A DNA stretch of 56,686 nt from Hyphomicrobiales bacterium. GTDB lineage: Bacteria; Pseudomonadota; Alphaproteobacteria; Rhizobiales; Aestuariivirgaceae. Below are positions 19,597 through 28,165 of the stretch, piece by piece. The notes beneath the pieces are model-generated. The model saw only the letters and a program-made list of their open reading frames with translations, did no database searches and was not told where the DNA came from. The position numbers and the translations under genes were made by a program. Numbering within the stretch: the first letter of the stretch is position 1; each line of letters begins with the position of its first letter. The stretch covers positions 1 to 56,686 of the forward strand of contig JALXCV010000080.1 in assembly GCA_026990765.1 (NCBI GenBank). The letters are read 5' to 3'.

Positions 19597-20890
19597 TATT
19601 TGCTTTCCAGAACCTTGCCGGATTTATTGGCCGACCATTAAGACGTGTTTCATAGTGCAGATGTGCGCCGGTGCTGCGACCGGAATTGCCCAACAGTCCG
19701 ACAATAGTGCCCGAACTAACCCTCTGGTTCTTTTTCACCAGTATTTTTGCCATGTGAGCATAGCGGGTCTCAATACCATTGTCATGCCTGATTTTCACCA
19801 TCCTGCCATAGCCGCCAGCCCAGCCTGCAAACATGACAATGCCGGGGGCCTGAGTTCTGATTTTACTGCGATAGGCAGCTTTTATGTCCATGCCCGTGTG
19901 CATGGCAGCAACCCGGCGCATCGGATCACGTCTGATGCCGAACCGGCTGGTAATACGGGTAATATTACGCAAGGGCCGTGTCAGCGGCAGCCGTTTTGCT
20001 TCATGTATCAGGGTTTCAATTTCAGCGTAATTATCGACAATAGTCATCATCTGGCTGACAATATGATTTGACACCAGCATCTTGACCGAAGCCGGGACAA
20101 ATGGCCCGCCTACAGCGTTACCTGCGGCATATTTCGAGTTTTTTGCAATGAGTTTTGGCCTAAGACCCAGATTTTTGAAAACTTTGCGGATGGCAGCTAT
20201 CTTGGCTCTGGACCGGTTGATTGCCTCATCCAGCAATGCACTTTGCATCTTGTCAAACCCGGCCATTTGCGCCCGCATATCGACAAGTGGTGCCAGTGCC
20301 TGTTTTTTGCTGGTAAATTCGCGGCGATATTTCTGCTGCATTGTGAGCTGGTTGAGATCGACCTTGCCGGATGTGCCCGGTGCCCGGTTCTGTTTACCGG
20401 CCTTGCCGCCAACCCTGCCAGGCAGCAGAAGCTTTCCAGCACCACTATCGCGCATCGGCATCCATCCCTGCCGGAAGAATTCTGTCAGAATTTTGTGGCG
20501 CTCAACCAGTTGCTGATAATCACTTCTCACTCCGTCAACCTTGGCCAGATATGATTGCTGATCCAGCATCAGTTTTTCATTAAGCCGGTCAATTTTGCGC
20601 TGCAATTCAGCTAACCGCTCATCATTGTCAAGCCTGGATTGATAGAAGTTTCTTTCCCTGGCTATAAGCAATTCATCCTTGAAGGCTACATTGATGGCCG
20701 CATAAGCCACCCAGAAAATACCCGACAGCAGGATTACTATCCCGAAAATCATTGCCCAGGGTTTTACAGTTACAAATTGTACCTCACCCTGGGAGCGAAC
20801 ATAAATTTGCCGTTCCCGGAAAAAATGCGCAATCCGTCCAAAAAAACCGCGAGGCTTACCGACATGTCCTGATCGACGACGATGCGGCAT
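19556..20890 (-). CDS. Membrane-anchored M23-family metallopeptidase
   Basis: The 444-residue protein has a cytoplasmic basic N-terminus, one transmembrane helix (residues about 48-70, MIFGIVILLSGIFWVAYAA), a coiled-coil stretch (about 80-135), and a C-terminal LytM/M23 domain. Zinc motifs are HTGMDIKA and HLHYE. This is the layout of divisome or cell-shape M23 factors, which either cut peptide crosslinks in the periplasm or activate amidases. Both zinc motifs are intact, so an active endopeptidase is likely. It overlaps the bactofilin gene by 41 bases, and both probably act in one cell-wall-shaping complex. Confidence 0.9.
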   Translation of the reverse strand: MPHRRRSGHVGKPRGFFGRIAHFFRERQIYVRSQGEVQFVTVKPWAMIFGIVILLSGIFWVAYAAINVAFKDELLIARERNFYQSRLDNDERLAELQRKIDRLNEKLMLDQQSYLAKVDGVRSDYQQLVERHKILTEFFRQGWMPMRDSGAGKLLLPGRVGGKAGKQNRAPGTSGKVDLNQLTMQQKYRREFTSKKQALAPLVDMRAQMAGFDKMQSALLDEAINRSRAKIAAIRKVFKNLGLRPKLIAKNSKYAAGNAVGGPFVPASVKMLVSNHIVSQMMTIVDNYAEIETLIHEAKRLPLTRPLRNITRITSRFGIRRDPMRRVAAMHTGMDIKAAYRSKIRTQAPGIVMFAGWAGGYGRMVKIRHDNGIETRYAHMAKILVKKNQRVSSGTIVGLLGNSGRSTGAHLHYETRLNGRPINPARFWKANNVLQALAKKTISN

Positions 20891-21004
20891 ACGCGTTTTT
20901 CTCCCCCGGTAAGGTAATTATGCAATGGAGCCAGTGAATTCATTCAATGACCAGACTGTTCAGCCTATAACATAATACCAACAGTTTTTTCCAGACTGAA
21001 TTTA

Positions 21005-21484
21005 TTACTCTGCGGCAAGTTGTTTGACTGCCTGGAGAACCTCACCGGCATGGCCTGTAACCTTTACCTTGTTCCATATTTGAGCAATCTTGCCATCAGG
21101 TCCAATCAGCATGGTGGTTCTTACAATCCCCATATATTCACGACCATACATTTTCTTTTTTTGCCAAATCCCATATGCCTTGAGGGTTTCCAGATCAGGA
21201 TCAGCCGCCAGTGGTATCTTCAGATCATGTTTGGCAACGAAATTATCGTGACGTTTGACCGTATCAGCCGACATCCCCAAAATATCTGCTCCAACTGCCT
21301 TGAATTCATCAACAAGTTCGCTGAATCCCTTTGCCTCTTTGGTGCAACCGGGAGTGTTGTCCTTGGGGTAAAAGAACAGCACCAGAATGCGCCCGGAATA
21401 ATCGGACAATTTGACAGAATCACCGCCATCTCGCATTAATGTAAAATCAGGTGCCAAATCACCTGTTTTCAGTAAGTCACTCAT
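21005..21484 (-). CDS. bcp: Peroxiredoxin, BCP/PrxQ family, 1-Cys type
   Basis: The 159-residue thioredoxin-fold peroxidase reduces hydrogen peroxide and organic peroxides. The peroxidatic cysteine is in YPKDNTPGCTKEAKGF (about residue 46). In E. coli BCP the resolving cysteine lies five residues later; here that position is lysine, and the protein contains no other cysteine. It must therefore work as a 1-Cys enzyme with an external thiol. The gene stands alone, divergent from the AsmA-like gene. Confidence 0.93.
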   Translation of the reverse strand: MSDLLKTGDLAPDFTLMRDGGDSVKLSDYSGRILVLFFYPKDNTPGCTKEAKGFSELVDEFKAVGADILGMSADTVKRHDNFVAKHDLKIPLAADPDLETLKAYGIWQKKKMYGREYMGIVRTTMLIGPDGKIAQIWNKVKVTGHAGEVLQAVKQLAAE

Positions 21485-21643
21485 TTGGCTGCCATCCTTT
21501 CGTCATTTAATTGTCTATTGATGCATCAATAGTGATAAGTTGTTCATGTTGGTCAAGGGTACTATTTTCAGTGCGGGATAAACAGTGTTAATTCTGGTTT
21601 TTTTGAATACCTTTCTTGGAAATGACTGGCACATGGCGAGAAG

Positions 21644-24600
21644 ATGGCAGGGGCATCAGTTTTGCGCAGAAAAGTAGCAAAATATACATTTCTGACATTC
21701 CTGGCAGCTATAATAATATCAGTCATGGCGGTCAGTGCTGTCTTTTGGCGCCTGTCGCAAGGTCCGGTTGCGCTCACCTTTCTCAAAGACACCATAGTCG
21801 AGCAGATAAACACCAATATGTCAGGCATAAGTGTCCGGCTGGAAGATGTTATCATCGAACAGGACGAGGCGACTAAGGTTCCCAAACTGCGTCTGCGTGG
21901 TGTCAGCTTCCATAACAAGGATGGACGACTGATTGCCAGAGCACCACGCGCTGCAGTTATCATTGATAAACGCTCACTACTTTATGGATCAGTGGTTGCA
22001 AGGGAACTGGAGCTTATTGGTGCCCGGCTGCTGGTCAGGCGCTCGCTGGATGGTTCAATAGGGCTGGGTTTTGGCAAGGCAAACTCCGGCAATCAGCCTG
22101 TTGATGCCACTGAAAACAAGCCTGAAACCATAGAGCAGATAAATACACTTGCCAAAAGTGGCGAATTGATTTCAACTCAGGTTTCCAATCTTTTTGACTA
22201 TCTGGATGCTTCCAACAAGAAATCCTCCGTTGCTCTTAGCAAGCTTGAATCAGTCAGAATCAGCAAAGCTGCCATTACCCTGTATGATGAGCAAAATGAT
22301 GCAGTCTGGTATGCGCCAACATCCAATCTGGTATTTCGGCGTGCACCATATGGTTTTGCCCTGTTTGCCGATGCCAGGATCTCGGGTCGAACAAAGCCGT
22401 GGCGCATTGAATTTACAGCACATTTTCAGGCCGAAAGCCGCAAAACCAATGTATCAGCCAGAATTTTTGACCTGATACCATCTGAACTGGCGCGTGATGT
22501 TTTTGCCCTGTCGCAACTGGCCCAGATACAATTGCCACTATCTGGACATGGGGAACTGGAATTACTGGGTGATGGTAAGGTTACCAGAGCCAGCGCTGAA
22601 CTGTCTGCCGCTGTTGGCAGGGTGGGTTTTCCCGGCTATATCGCCAAGCCTATCATTATTGATGAGGGGCTGGTGCGACTGGATCTTGACCCTCAAACCG
22701 GCAATATCATCATAGCAGACTCAACCATTACTGTCGGGGGTACACCAGCCCAGCTAACCGGTAGAATTTACGGGCAACGAAATTCAAAAGACCAGTTGGC
22801 CGCTATCGGCATTGAACTGGATGCAAAAAATGTGAGTATTGATGCCACCGCCAATGTTTCCAATCCGGTCAATTTCAAACAGGTAAGTTTTAAGGGTGTT
22901 GCATCCCTGGAACAGCCCAGGCTGATGGTTGATGATCTTATTTTGATGACCGGTGAGGCCGGTATCAGAATGCGCGGTCAGTTTCTGGGTGGCAAGGATG
23001 CAGCAGGAGTATTTCTTGGTGGCCGTATTCGGGATTTATCTGTAGGCACCATCAAGAAATTATGGCCGCCAATTGTCGCTTCAGTTGCCCATGACTGGAT
23101 AAATGAGCATGTTATCAAGGGTAGGATTTCCAAAGGTGAATTCCGCGTTGCCATTCCCGCTGACATTATTGCCGCTGCTATCAATGGCAAACCGGTCCCT
23201 GATGACATGGTTGATTTCAAGTTTTCCATGACTGACGTTTCAACCCGCTATTATCGCGAAATGCCGGCACTTGCCAAAGCCTCGGGAACTGCCAGATTAA
23301 CCGGTGACCGGTTCTCTTTGAAGATAGATCGGGGAACGGCAAGACTGCCCAGCAAACGCACTGTAAGTCTTAAACAGGCAACTATGGATACCAGCAAGCT
23401 GGCAGCTCCTTTAAGTCCGACAGTGATCAAGGTGAAGCTTGCAGGTTCCGCCAAGGCCTTGATGGAGCTTATTAATCACAAGCCATTAAAATTATTGGAA
23501 AAAACACGGTTCAAGATTGACCGGATAAGTGGCGACGGTACACTTGATGTCAAGCTGACAATGCCATTGTCCCGCAATCTTACCGAAGCTGATGTTGGCA
23601 TTCAGGCCAGGGCCAAATGGACAAAGGCAAAATTTGAAAAGGCGGTTGAGAATCTCGACCTGACTGATGGTAATATTGAAATTATTGCTGATAAAAAGCG
23701 CATCAAGGTTTTCGGCAAGGCCAAAATAAACGAAATCCCAGCTTCTATTGTCTGGTCGAGAAATATGGGAAACAAGAATAAGGCCACAATTTCCCTCAAG
23801 GCAAAACTGACAGAAAGCCGCCGGGCAGAACTTGGTATAGACCTGTCTCGCTATGTTCGCGGTGAAGTAGCTGTTGATTTGACCGCTACTATTGTTGGTG
23901 GAGCCGTTACCAGCGCCAGGGTGAAATCCGATCTGGGCAATGCAATTCTGGCACTTGACGAGATAGACTGGGTGCATGCAGCTGGCAAGAAAACCAAGGC
24001 TTCATTCGATGTTGAATATCAGAAAAACGGTCGGAAGATAAAAAATCTGGTAATTACCGGAGAGGGCCTTACCATCAAGGGTTCCATGTTGCTTGACAAG
24101 TCAGGCAACATGATAAAAGCCAGTTTTCCGGTGTTTAATCTGGATAAAACCAACAAGCTGGCAGTCTCGGCAGTCAAAACCAAAAAAGCCATAAATATCA
24201 TTGCCAAGGGTGACAGTTTTGATGCCAGAACCCTGATCAGGCAGTCATTCTCGCAGAAAAACACCAGAAGCCGCAATTCTGATGCCAAAACGCCAGCCAA
24301 GGCCGTCAAAACCTCTATCCGGCTGGAAATTGGTCGGGTTATCGCCAATCGCGGTGAGAATATTTATAATGTCAAAGGCACAATTCATGCAGTAGCCGGT
24401 AAAGTCAAAACTGCCGATCTGCGCGGCACATTTTCACGCGGGTCCCCGGTTGCCCTGTTAATCAGGCCCAATGCCAAGGGCGGCAGAAATCTGCAATTTA
24501 CCTCCGGCAATGCCGGCGCGGCGCTAAGGGCGGCCAATCTTTATTCAAAAATCTCCGGTGGTTCCCTGTCCTTGCAGGCAAGTCTGGTCTCGGGCGACAG

Positions 24601-25135
24601 TTCGGGTATTGAAAAGGGCCTGCTGATTTTACGTAATTTCATTGTCCGCAATGAAAATGCTCTCGATAATATTTCCAAAACCCGCAAGGCAAAGAAAAAA
24701 AGCGGCCCGCGCCGATACGGGCTTAAATTTTCCAAACTGAAGCTGCCATTTTCAACCGACAATAATTATGTGCGCATAGGCGATGCACTGGTGAGCGGCC
24801 CGGAAATTGGCGCATCGGCAAATGGCCGAATTCGCAAAAGTGATGGTGCCATGGATATTGGCGGGACGATTATTCCCGCCTATGCTCTTAATGCGGCTTT
24901 AAGTGAAGTGCCATTGCTTGGCCAGATTTTGACCGGCGGCAAGGGGCAGGGGGTATTTGGCCTCACCTATGCAATTCGCGGCACCATGCGCCAGCCAAAA
25001 TTTGTAGTAAATCCGGTGTCAGCAATTGCGCCGGGCTTCCTGCGCCAGATATTCGCCATTGGTGGCGGCGACATCCGCGCTGATGGCACCGCCGTCAGAA
25101 AACGCCGTAAGGGGCGCACCAAGTTTGACAAATGA
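21644..25135 (+). CDS. Very large AsmA/YhdP-like envelope protein (DUF3971-type)
   Basis: The 1163-residue protein has a short cytoplasmic N-terminus, one transmembrane helix (residues about 15-35, FLTFLAAIIISVMAVSAVFW), and a very long periplasmic region dominated by beta-strand patterns. The end, with DGAMDIGGTIIPAYALNAAL and then VPLLGQILTGGKGQGVFGLTYAI, is the signature of the YhdP/DUF3971-AsmA C-terminus. Members of this family are thought to bridge the inner and outer membranes and move phospholipid or affect outer-membrane permeability. The in-frame ATG at 21644 places few residues before the helix. It is followed by a hairpin and is convergent with tyrS. Confidence 0.85.
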   Translation: MAGASVLRRKVAKYTFLTFLAAIIISVMAVSAVFWRLSQGPVALTFLKDTIVEQINTNMSGISVRLEDVIIEQDEATKVPKLRLRGVSFHNKDGRLIARAPRAAVIIDKRSLLYGSVVARELELIGARLLVRRSLDGSIGLGFGKANSGNQPVDATENKPETIEQINTLAKSGELISTQVSNLFDYLDASNKKSSVALSKLESVRISKAAITLYDEQNDAVWYAPTSNLVFRRAPYGFALFADARISGRTKPWRIEFTAHFQAESRKTNVSARIFDLIPSELARDVFALSQLAQIQLPLSGHGELELLGDGKVTRASAELSAAVGRVGFPGYIAKPIIIDEGLVRLDLDPQTGNIIIADSTITVGGTPAQLTGRIYGQRNSKDQLAAIGIELDAKNVSIDATANVSNPVNFKQVSFKGVASLEQPRLMVDDLILMTGEAGIRMRGQFLGGKDAAGVFLGGRIRDLSVGTIKKLWPPIVASVAHDWINEHVIKGRISKGEFRVAIPADIIAAAINGKPVPDDMVDFKFSMTDVSTRYYREMPALAKASGTARLTGDRFSLKIDRGTARLPSKRTVSLKQATMDTSKLAAPLSPTVIKVKLAGSAKALMELINHKPLKLLEKTRFKIDRISGDGTLDVKLTMPLSRNLTEADVGIQARAKWTKAKFEKAVENLDLTDGNIEIIADKKRIKVFGKAKINEIPASIVWSRNMGNKNKATISLKAKLTESRRAELGIDLSRYVRGEVAVDLTATIVGGAVTSARVKSDLGNAILALDEIDWVHAAGKKTKASFDVEYQKNGRKIKNLVITGEGLTIKGSMLLDKSGNMIKASFPVFNLDKTNKLAVSAVKTKKAINIIAKGDSFDARTLIRQSFSQKNTRSRNSDAKTPAKAVKTSIRLEIGRVIANRGENIYNVKGTIHAVAGKVKTADLRGTFSRGSPVALLIRPNAKGGRNLQFTSGNAGAALRAANLYSKISGGSLSLQASLVSGDSSGIEKGLLILRNFIVRNENALDNISKTRKAKKKSGPRRYGLKFSKLKLPFSTDNNYVRIGDALVSGPEIGASANGRIRKSDGAMDIGGTIIPAYALNAALSEVPLLGQILTGGKGQGVFGLTYAIRGTMRQPKFVVNPVSAIAPGFLRQIFAIGGGDIRADGTAVRKRRKGRTKFDK

Positions 25136-25161
25136 TCACGATGATGGATGCACCGTGATCA
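25133..25161. terminator. Hairpin between AsmA-like gene and tyrS
   Basis: TGATCACG (25133-25140) and CGTGATCA (25154-25161) form a perfect 8-bp stem with a 13-base loop, beginning on the TGA stop codon of the AsmA-like gene. It lies between two convergent genes but has no U-run, so intrinsic termination is uncertain. Confidence 0.4.
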
Positions 25162-25209
25162 CATCTTGCTCAAAAGCTGCCTGATTTGAGTTGACTAATG
25201 CGACAAGCG

Positions 25210-26466
25210 CTAAACCTGTTTGCCAACCAGCAGTGCGTGTTTTTTCTTGCCCATTGACAGCTTGATGGCGTTTTCCTGCATGTCGCTGTCGGTCAGTTGA
25301 TGCCGGAAATCCTTGATTTGCACATCATTGACCTTGACCGCACCGCTTTGTACCGCCCGGCGTGCTTCACTGTTGGAGGAAAACAGCCCGGCAGTTACCA
25401 GCGCACTAAGCAGACCCATGCCGCCTTCAAGTTCACCTGTATCAAATTCAACACTTGGCAGACCGGATGCTGCACCACCTTGTTCAAATGTCTGGCGGGC
25501 AGTTTCTTCAGCCTGTTTTGCCGCCTCATCACCATGCAACAGGCCGGTGGCCTCATTGGCCAGAACCTTTTTGGCCTCGTTGATTTCAGCACCTTCCAGC
25601 TGTTCCAGTCGGGCAATTTCTCCCATATCCAGGGTGGTAAACAGCTTCAGGAAGCGCCCAACATCATTATCTTCAACATCGCGCCAATATTGCCAGTATT
25701 CATACGGGCTGAGCATATCTGCATCCAGCCACACCGCACCACCGGCGGTCTTGCCCATCTTGGCACCTGATGAGGTGGTAAGCAGCGGCGAGGTGAGGGC
25801 GTAAAGCTGCGCCCCGTCAACCCGGCGGCCAAGCTCCATGCCATTTATGATATTTCCCCACTGGTCCGAGCCACCCATTTGCAATGTGCAGCCGGTACGC
25901 CGGTTAAGTTCAAGAAAATCATAGGCCTGCAATATCATATAGTTGAATTCAAGGAAGGTCAGCGGTTGTTCGCGCTCCAGTCGCAATTTTACCGAATCAA
26001 ACGCCATCATCCGGTTGATGGTGAAATGCGGGCCGTAATCACGCAGGAAATCGATATAGTTGAGATGATCCAGCCAGTCAGCATTATTGACCATGATTGC
26101 ATCATTATCGCCATCACCGAATTTGAGGAATTTGGCAAACACCTGCTTGATGCCATCCATATTCTCATTGATCTTTTCAGCTGTCAGCAATTGGCGGGTT
26201 TCATCCTTGCCGGATGGATCACCAACCTTGGTAGTGCCGCCCCCCATCAGGGTAATTGGCTTGTGACCGGTCTGTTGCAGCCAGTACAGCATCATTATCG
26301 GCAATAGTGATCCGGCATGCAGGCTGGGGGCTGTGCAGTCAAAACCGATATAGGCCGATATGGTGCCGTCACATGCCTGTCTGTCCAGCCCTTCCGGGTC
26401 TGACAGTTGATGAATAAAGCCGCGCGTCTCAAGAACGTTGAGGAAATCTGATTTGTACTTGGTCAT
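25210..26466 (-). CDS. tyrS: Tyrosyl-tRNA synthetase
   Basis: This 418-residue class I synthetase charges tRNA-Tyr. The HIGH-type motif is HAGS in [18 protein letters not shown], the KMSKS-type motif is KMGKT in [16 protein letters not shown], and the C-terminus has an S4-like RNA-binding domain ([19 protein letters not shown]). The start [17 protein letters not shown] at 26466 fits the family. The open frame continues upstream to 26583 but would overlap the divergent anmK start. The anmK start lies 51 bases away on the other strand. Confidence 0.96.
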   Translation of the reverse strand: MTKYKSDFLNVLETRGFIHQLSDPEGLDRQACDGTISAYIGFDCTAPSLHAGSLLPIMMLYWLQQTGHKPITLMGGGTTKVGDPSGKDETRQLLTAEKINENMDGIKQVFAKFLKFGDGDNDAIMVNNADWLDHLNYIDFLRDYGPHFTINRMMAFDSVKLRLEREQPLTFLEFNYMILQAYDFLELNRRTGCTLQMGGSDQWGNIINGMELGRRVDGAQLYALTSPLLTTSSGAKMGKTAGGAVWLDADMLSPYEYWQYWRDVEDNDVGRFLKLFTTLDMGEIARLEQLEGAEINEAKKVLANEATGLLHGDEAAKQAEETARQTFEQGGAASGLPSVEFDTGELEGGMGLLSALVTAGLFSSNSEARRAVQSGAVKVNDVQIKDFRHQLTDSDMQENAIKLSMGKKKHALLVGKQV

Positions 26467-26516
26467 AATGCTCTTTCCGGGTAAAAATGTAACGCCTAAT
26501 AACACGGGAACACGCA

Positions 26517-27614
26517 ATGGCAAACCTGATAAGCGCTCTTGGATTAATGAGTGGCACCTCAATGGATGGAATTGATGTCGCACTTATCCATACAGATGGT
26601 GAAAATATCGTTGAACACGGGCCAACTGCCACTTACAGCTTTGATGACCAAACCCGTTCGCTCCTGACACAAGCCATGCGTGATGCAACCACAATCAGGC
26701 AGCGAATCGATCGGCCCGGATGCCTTGTCGATGCTGAAAAACTGGTAACCAGATTGCATGTAAGCGCAGTTGAATCATTTTTTCAGGAAAATGCCTTAAG
26801 CGATTCAGATGTCAATATTATCGGCTTTCATGGCCAGACGGTAATCCATCGCCCGAATGAGGCTTTAACGGTGCAACTGGGTGACGGTCAGGCAATGGCA
26901 GATCAGTTGCAAATCCCGGTCTGCTTTGATCTTCGCGCCAATGACATGCTGCATGGGGGGCAGGGCGCCCCACTGGTTCCGGTTTATCACCGGGCACTGG
27001 CAAGGCAGAGGCCAGCCATTTTCGTCAATATTGGCGGTATTTCCAATATCACCTATATCGGTTCTGACGGGAGCCTGCTGGCCTTTGATTGCGGTCCCGG
27101 CAATGCCCTGCTTGATGACTGGATGGGCCAGCATGGTAATGTTGCCTGCGATGTTGACGGTAAAACTGCCCGCAGCGGCACCATTGATGAAGATGTTCTC
27201 AATCGCTATCTGCAACACCCGTTTTTTGCAAGGCCCGTACCACGCTCACTCGACCGGGCAGATTTTACCCTTGATCATGCCATGATGCTCGATGAGCAGA
27301 CAGGCGCTGCAACCCTTACCGAACTGACTGCCAAATCAATCAGGCACGCAGCCGACTGGCTGCCGGAACCGGCCAAAACCTGGTTCATCTGTGGAGGAGG
27401 CCGCCTAAACCGCTATTTGATGCAACGCCTTGCCTACCATATTGAAGCCCTTGTCGCTCCGGTCGAGGCCTGCGGGTTAAATGGTGATGCCATCGAAGCA
27501 GAAGCCTTCGCCTATCTGGCAGTCAGAAGCCTGAAAGGCCTGCCAATAACCTTTCCTGGAACTACAGGGGCAGACAAGGCATGCTGCGGCGGGGTGATTG
27601 TGGAACCAGCGTGA
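26517..27614 (+). CDS. anmK: Anhydro-N-acetylmuramic acid kinase
   Basis: The 365-residue sugar kinase has the ATP/substrate motif [20 protein letters not shown] at its start, [38 protein letters not shown] and [14 protein letters not shown]. It converts 1,6-anhydro-MurNAc from peptidoglycan turnover into MurNAc-6-phosphate for recycling. It is divergent from tyrS, an arrangement common in alphaproteobacteria. It fits with the peptidoglycan enzymes elsewhere in the window. Confidence 0.95.
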   Translation: MANLISALGLMSGTSMDGIDVALIHTDGENIVEHGPTATYSFDDQTRSLLTQAMRDATTIRQRIDRPGCLVDAEKLVTRLHVSAVESFFQENALSDSDVNIIGFHGQTVIHRPNEALTVQLGDGQAMADQLQIPVCFDLRANDMLHGGQGAPLVPVYHRALARQRPAIFVNIGGISNITYIGSDGSLLAFDCGPGNALLDDWMGQHGNVACDVDGKTARSGTIDEDVLNRYLQHPFFARPVPRSLDRADFTLDHAMMLDEQTGAATLTELTAKSIRHAADWLPEPAKTWFICGGGRLNRYLMQRLAYHIEALVAPVEACGLNGDAIEAEAFAYLAVRSLKGLPITFPGTTGADKACCGGVIVEPA

Positions 27615-27649
27615 TACAATCCCCATTAAACAGTCACAACACAGTCTGG

Positions 27650-27667
27650 TTCATGGCAATCCATGAA
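27650..27667 (+). other. Small hairpin after anmK
   Basis: TTCATGG and CCATGAA form a perfect 7-bp stem with a CAAT loop, 36 bases after the anmK stop. There is no U-run behind it, so it may be a 3'-end structure rather than an intrinsic terminator. Confidence 0.35.
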
Positions 27668-27773
27668 ACATCATAATTACCTGCCTCATCCACAATTGAT
27701 TACTACCCAATCTCACCGCGACAATCTTTCCCCATATTCCACTTGATGGAAATTTGCCTATTGTATATAAGAT

Positions 27774-27788
27774 TGATAATCATTCTCA
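27774..27788. promoter_or_regulatory. Fur box upstream of feoA
   Basis: TGATAATCATTCTCA matches the classical 7-1-7 Fur motif TGATAATNATTATCA at all but one position. It overlaps a plausible promoter (TTGCCT at 27754-27759, TAATCA at 27777-27782, 17-base spacer) 39 bases before the feoA start. Iron-loaded Fur bound here would block transcription of feoABC. Confidence 0.75.
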
Positions 27789-27826
27789 ATTGACTTGATA
27801 ATAGTCAAATCTCAACGGAGATAGTA

Positions 27827-28153
27827 ATGGGTTTCCAGGCAGATATCGCTCAAAATGGCGGCACTGAAAGTGCTGAAGTCAGGGCTTGCGAGCAAAAACA
27901 GGCGGTATTTCCGCTGTTTCTGGCCACTGAGGGCGATGAATTATGTGTACGCTCCATCACTGCGGCAAAGGGTGAGGTCAGACGTCTGGGTGATCTGGGG
28001 TTGCGTCCCGGATTGCATATCAGGGTGGTTCATGCCAATCCCGGCGGGGTCATAATAGCCATTGATGGTATGCGTCTGGCAATCGGTCCGACCGCTGCCC
28101 AGAAAATCATAGTGGCATTTTGTTCCTCTGCCAAAGATCAATCCTGCAGCTGA
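27827..28153 (+). CDS. feoA: FeoA-domain ferrous iron transport protein
   Basis: This 108-residue protein carries an SH3-like FeoA domain in its C-terminal two thirds (VRRLGDLGLRPGLHIRVVHA, then GGVIIAIDGMRLAIGPTAAQ). A roughly 35-residue N-terminal extension makes it longer than typical FeoA. FeoA is a small cytoplasmic partner thought to modulate the GTPase and transport activity of FeoB, which begins 13 bases downstream. A Fur box lies just upstream. The ribosome binding site is CGGAG about 7 bases before the ATG. Confidence 0.88.
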   Translation: MGFQADIAQNGGTESAEVRACEQKQAVFPLFLATEGDELCVRSITAAKGEVRRLGDLGLRPGLHIRVVHANPGGVIIAIDGMRLAIGPTAAQKIIVAFCSSAKDQSCS

Positions 28154-28165
28154 AGGCCATGGCAG

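Noticed and set aside
26467-26583. tyrS start at 26583
   Set aside because: It would overlap the divergent anmK start and add 39 residues not found in tyrosyl-tRNA synthetases.
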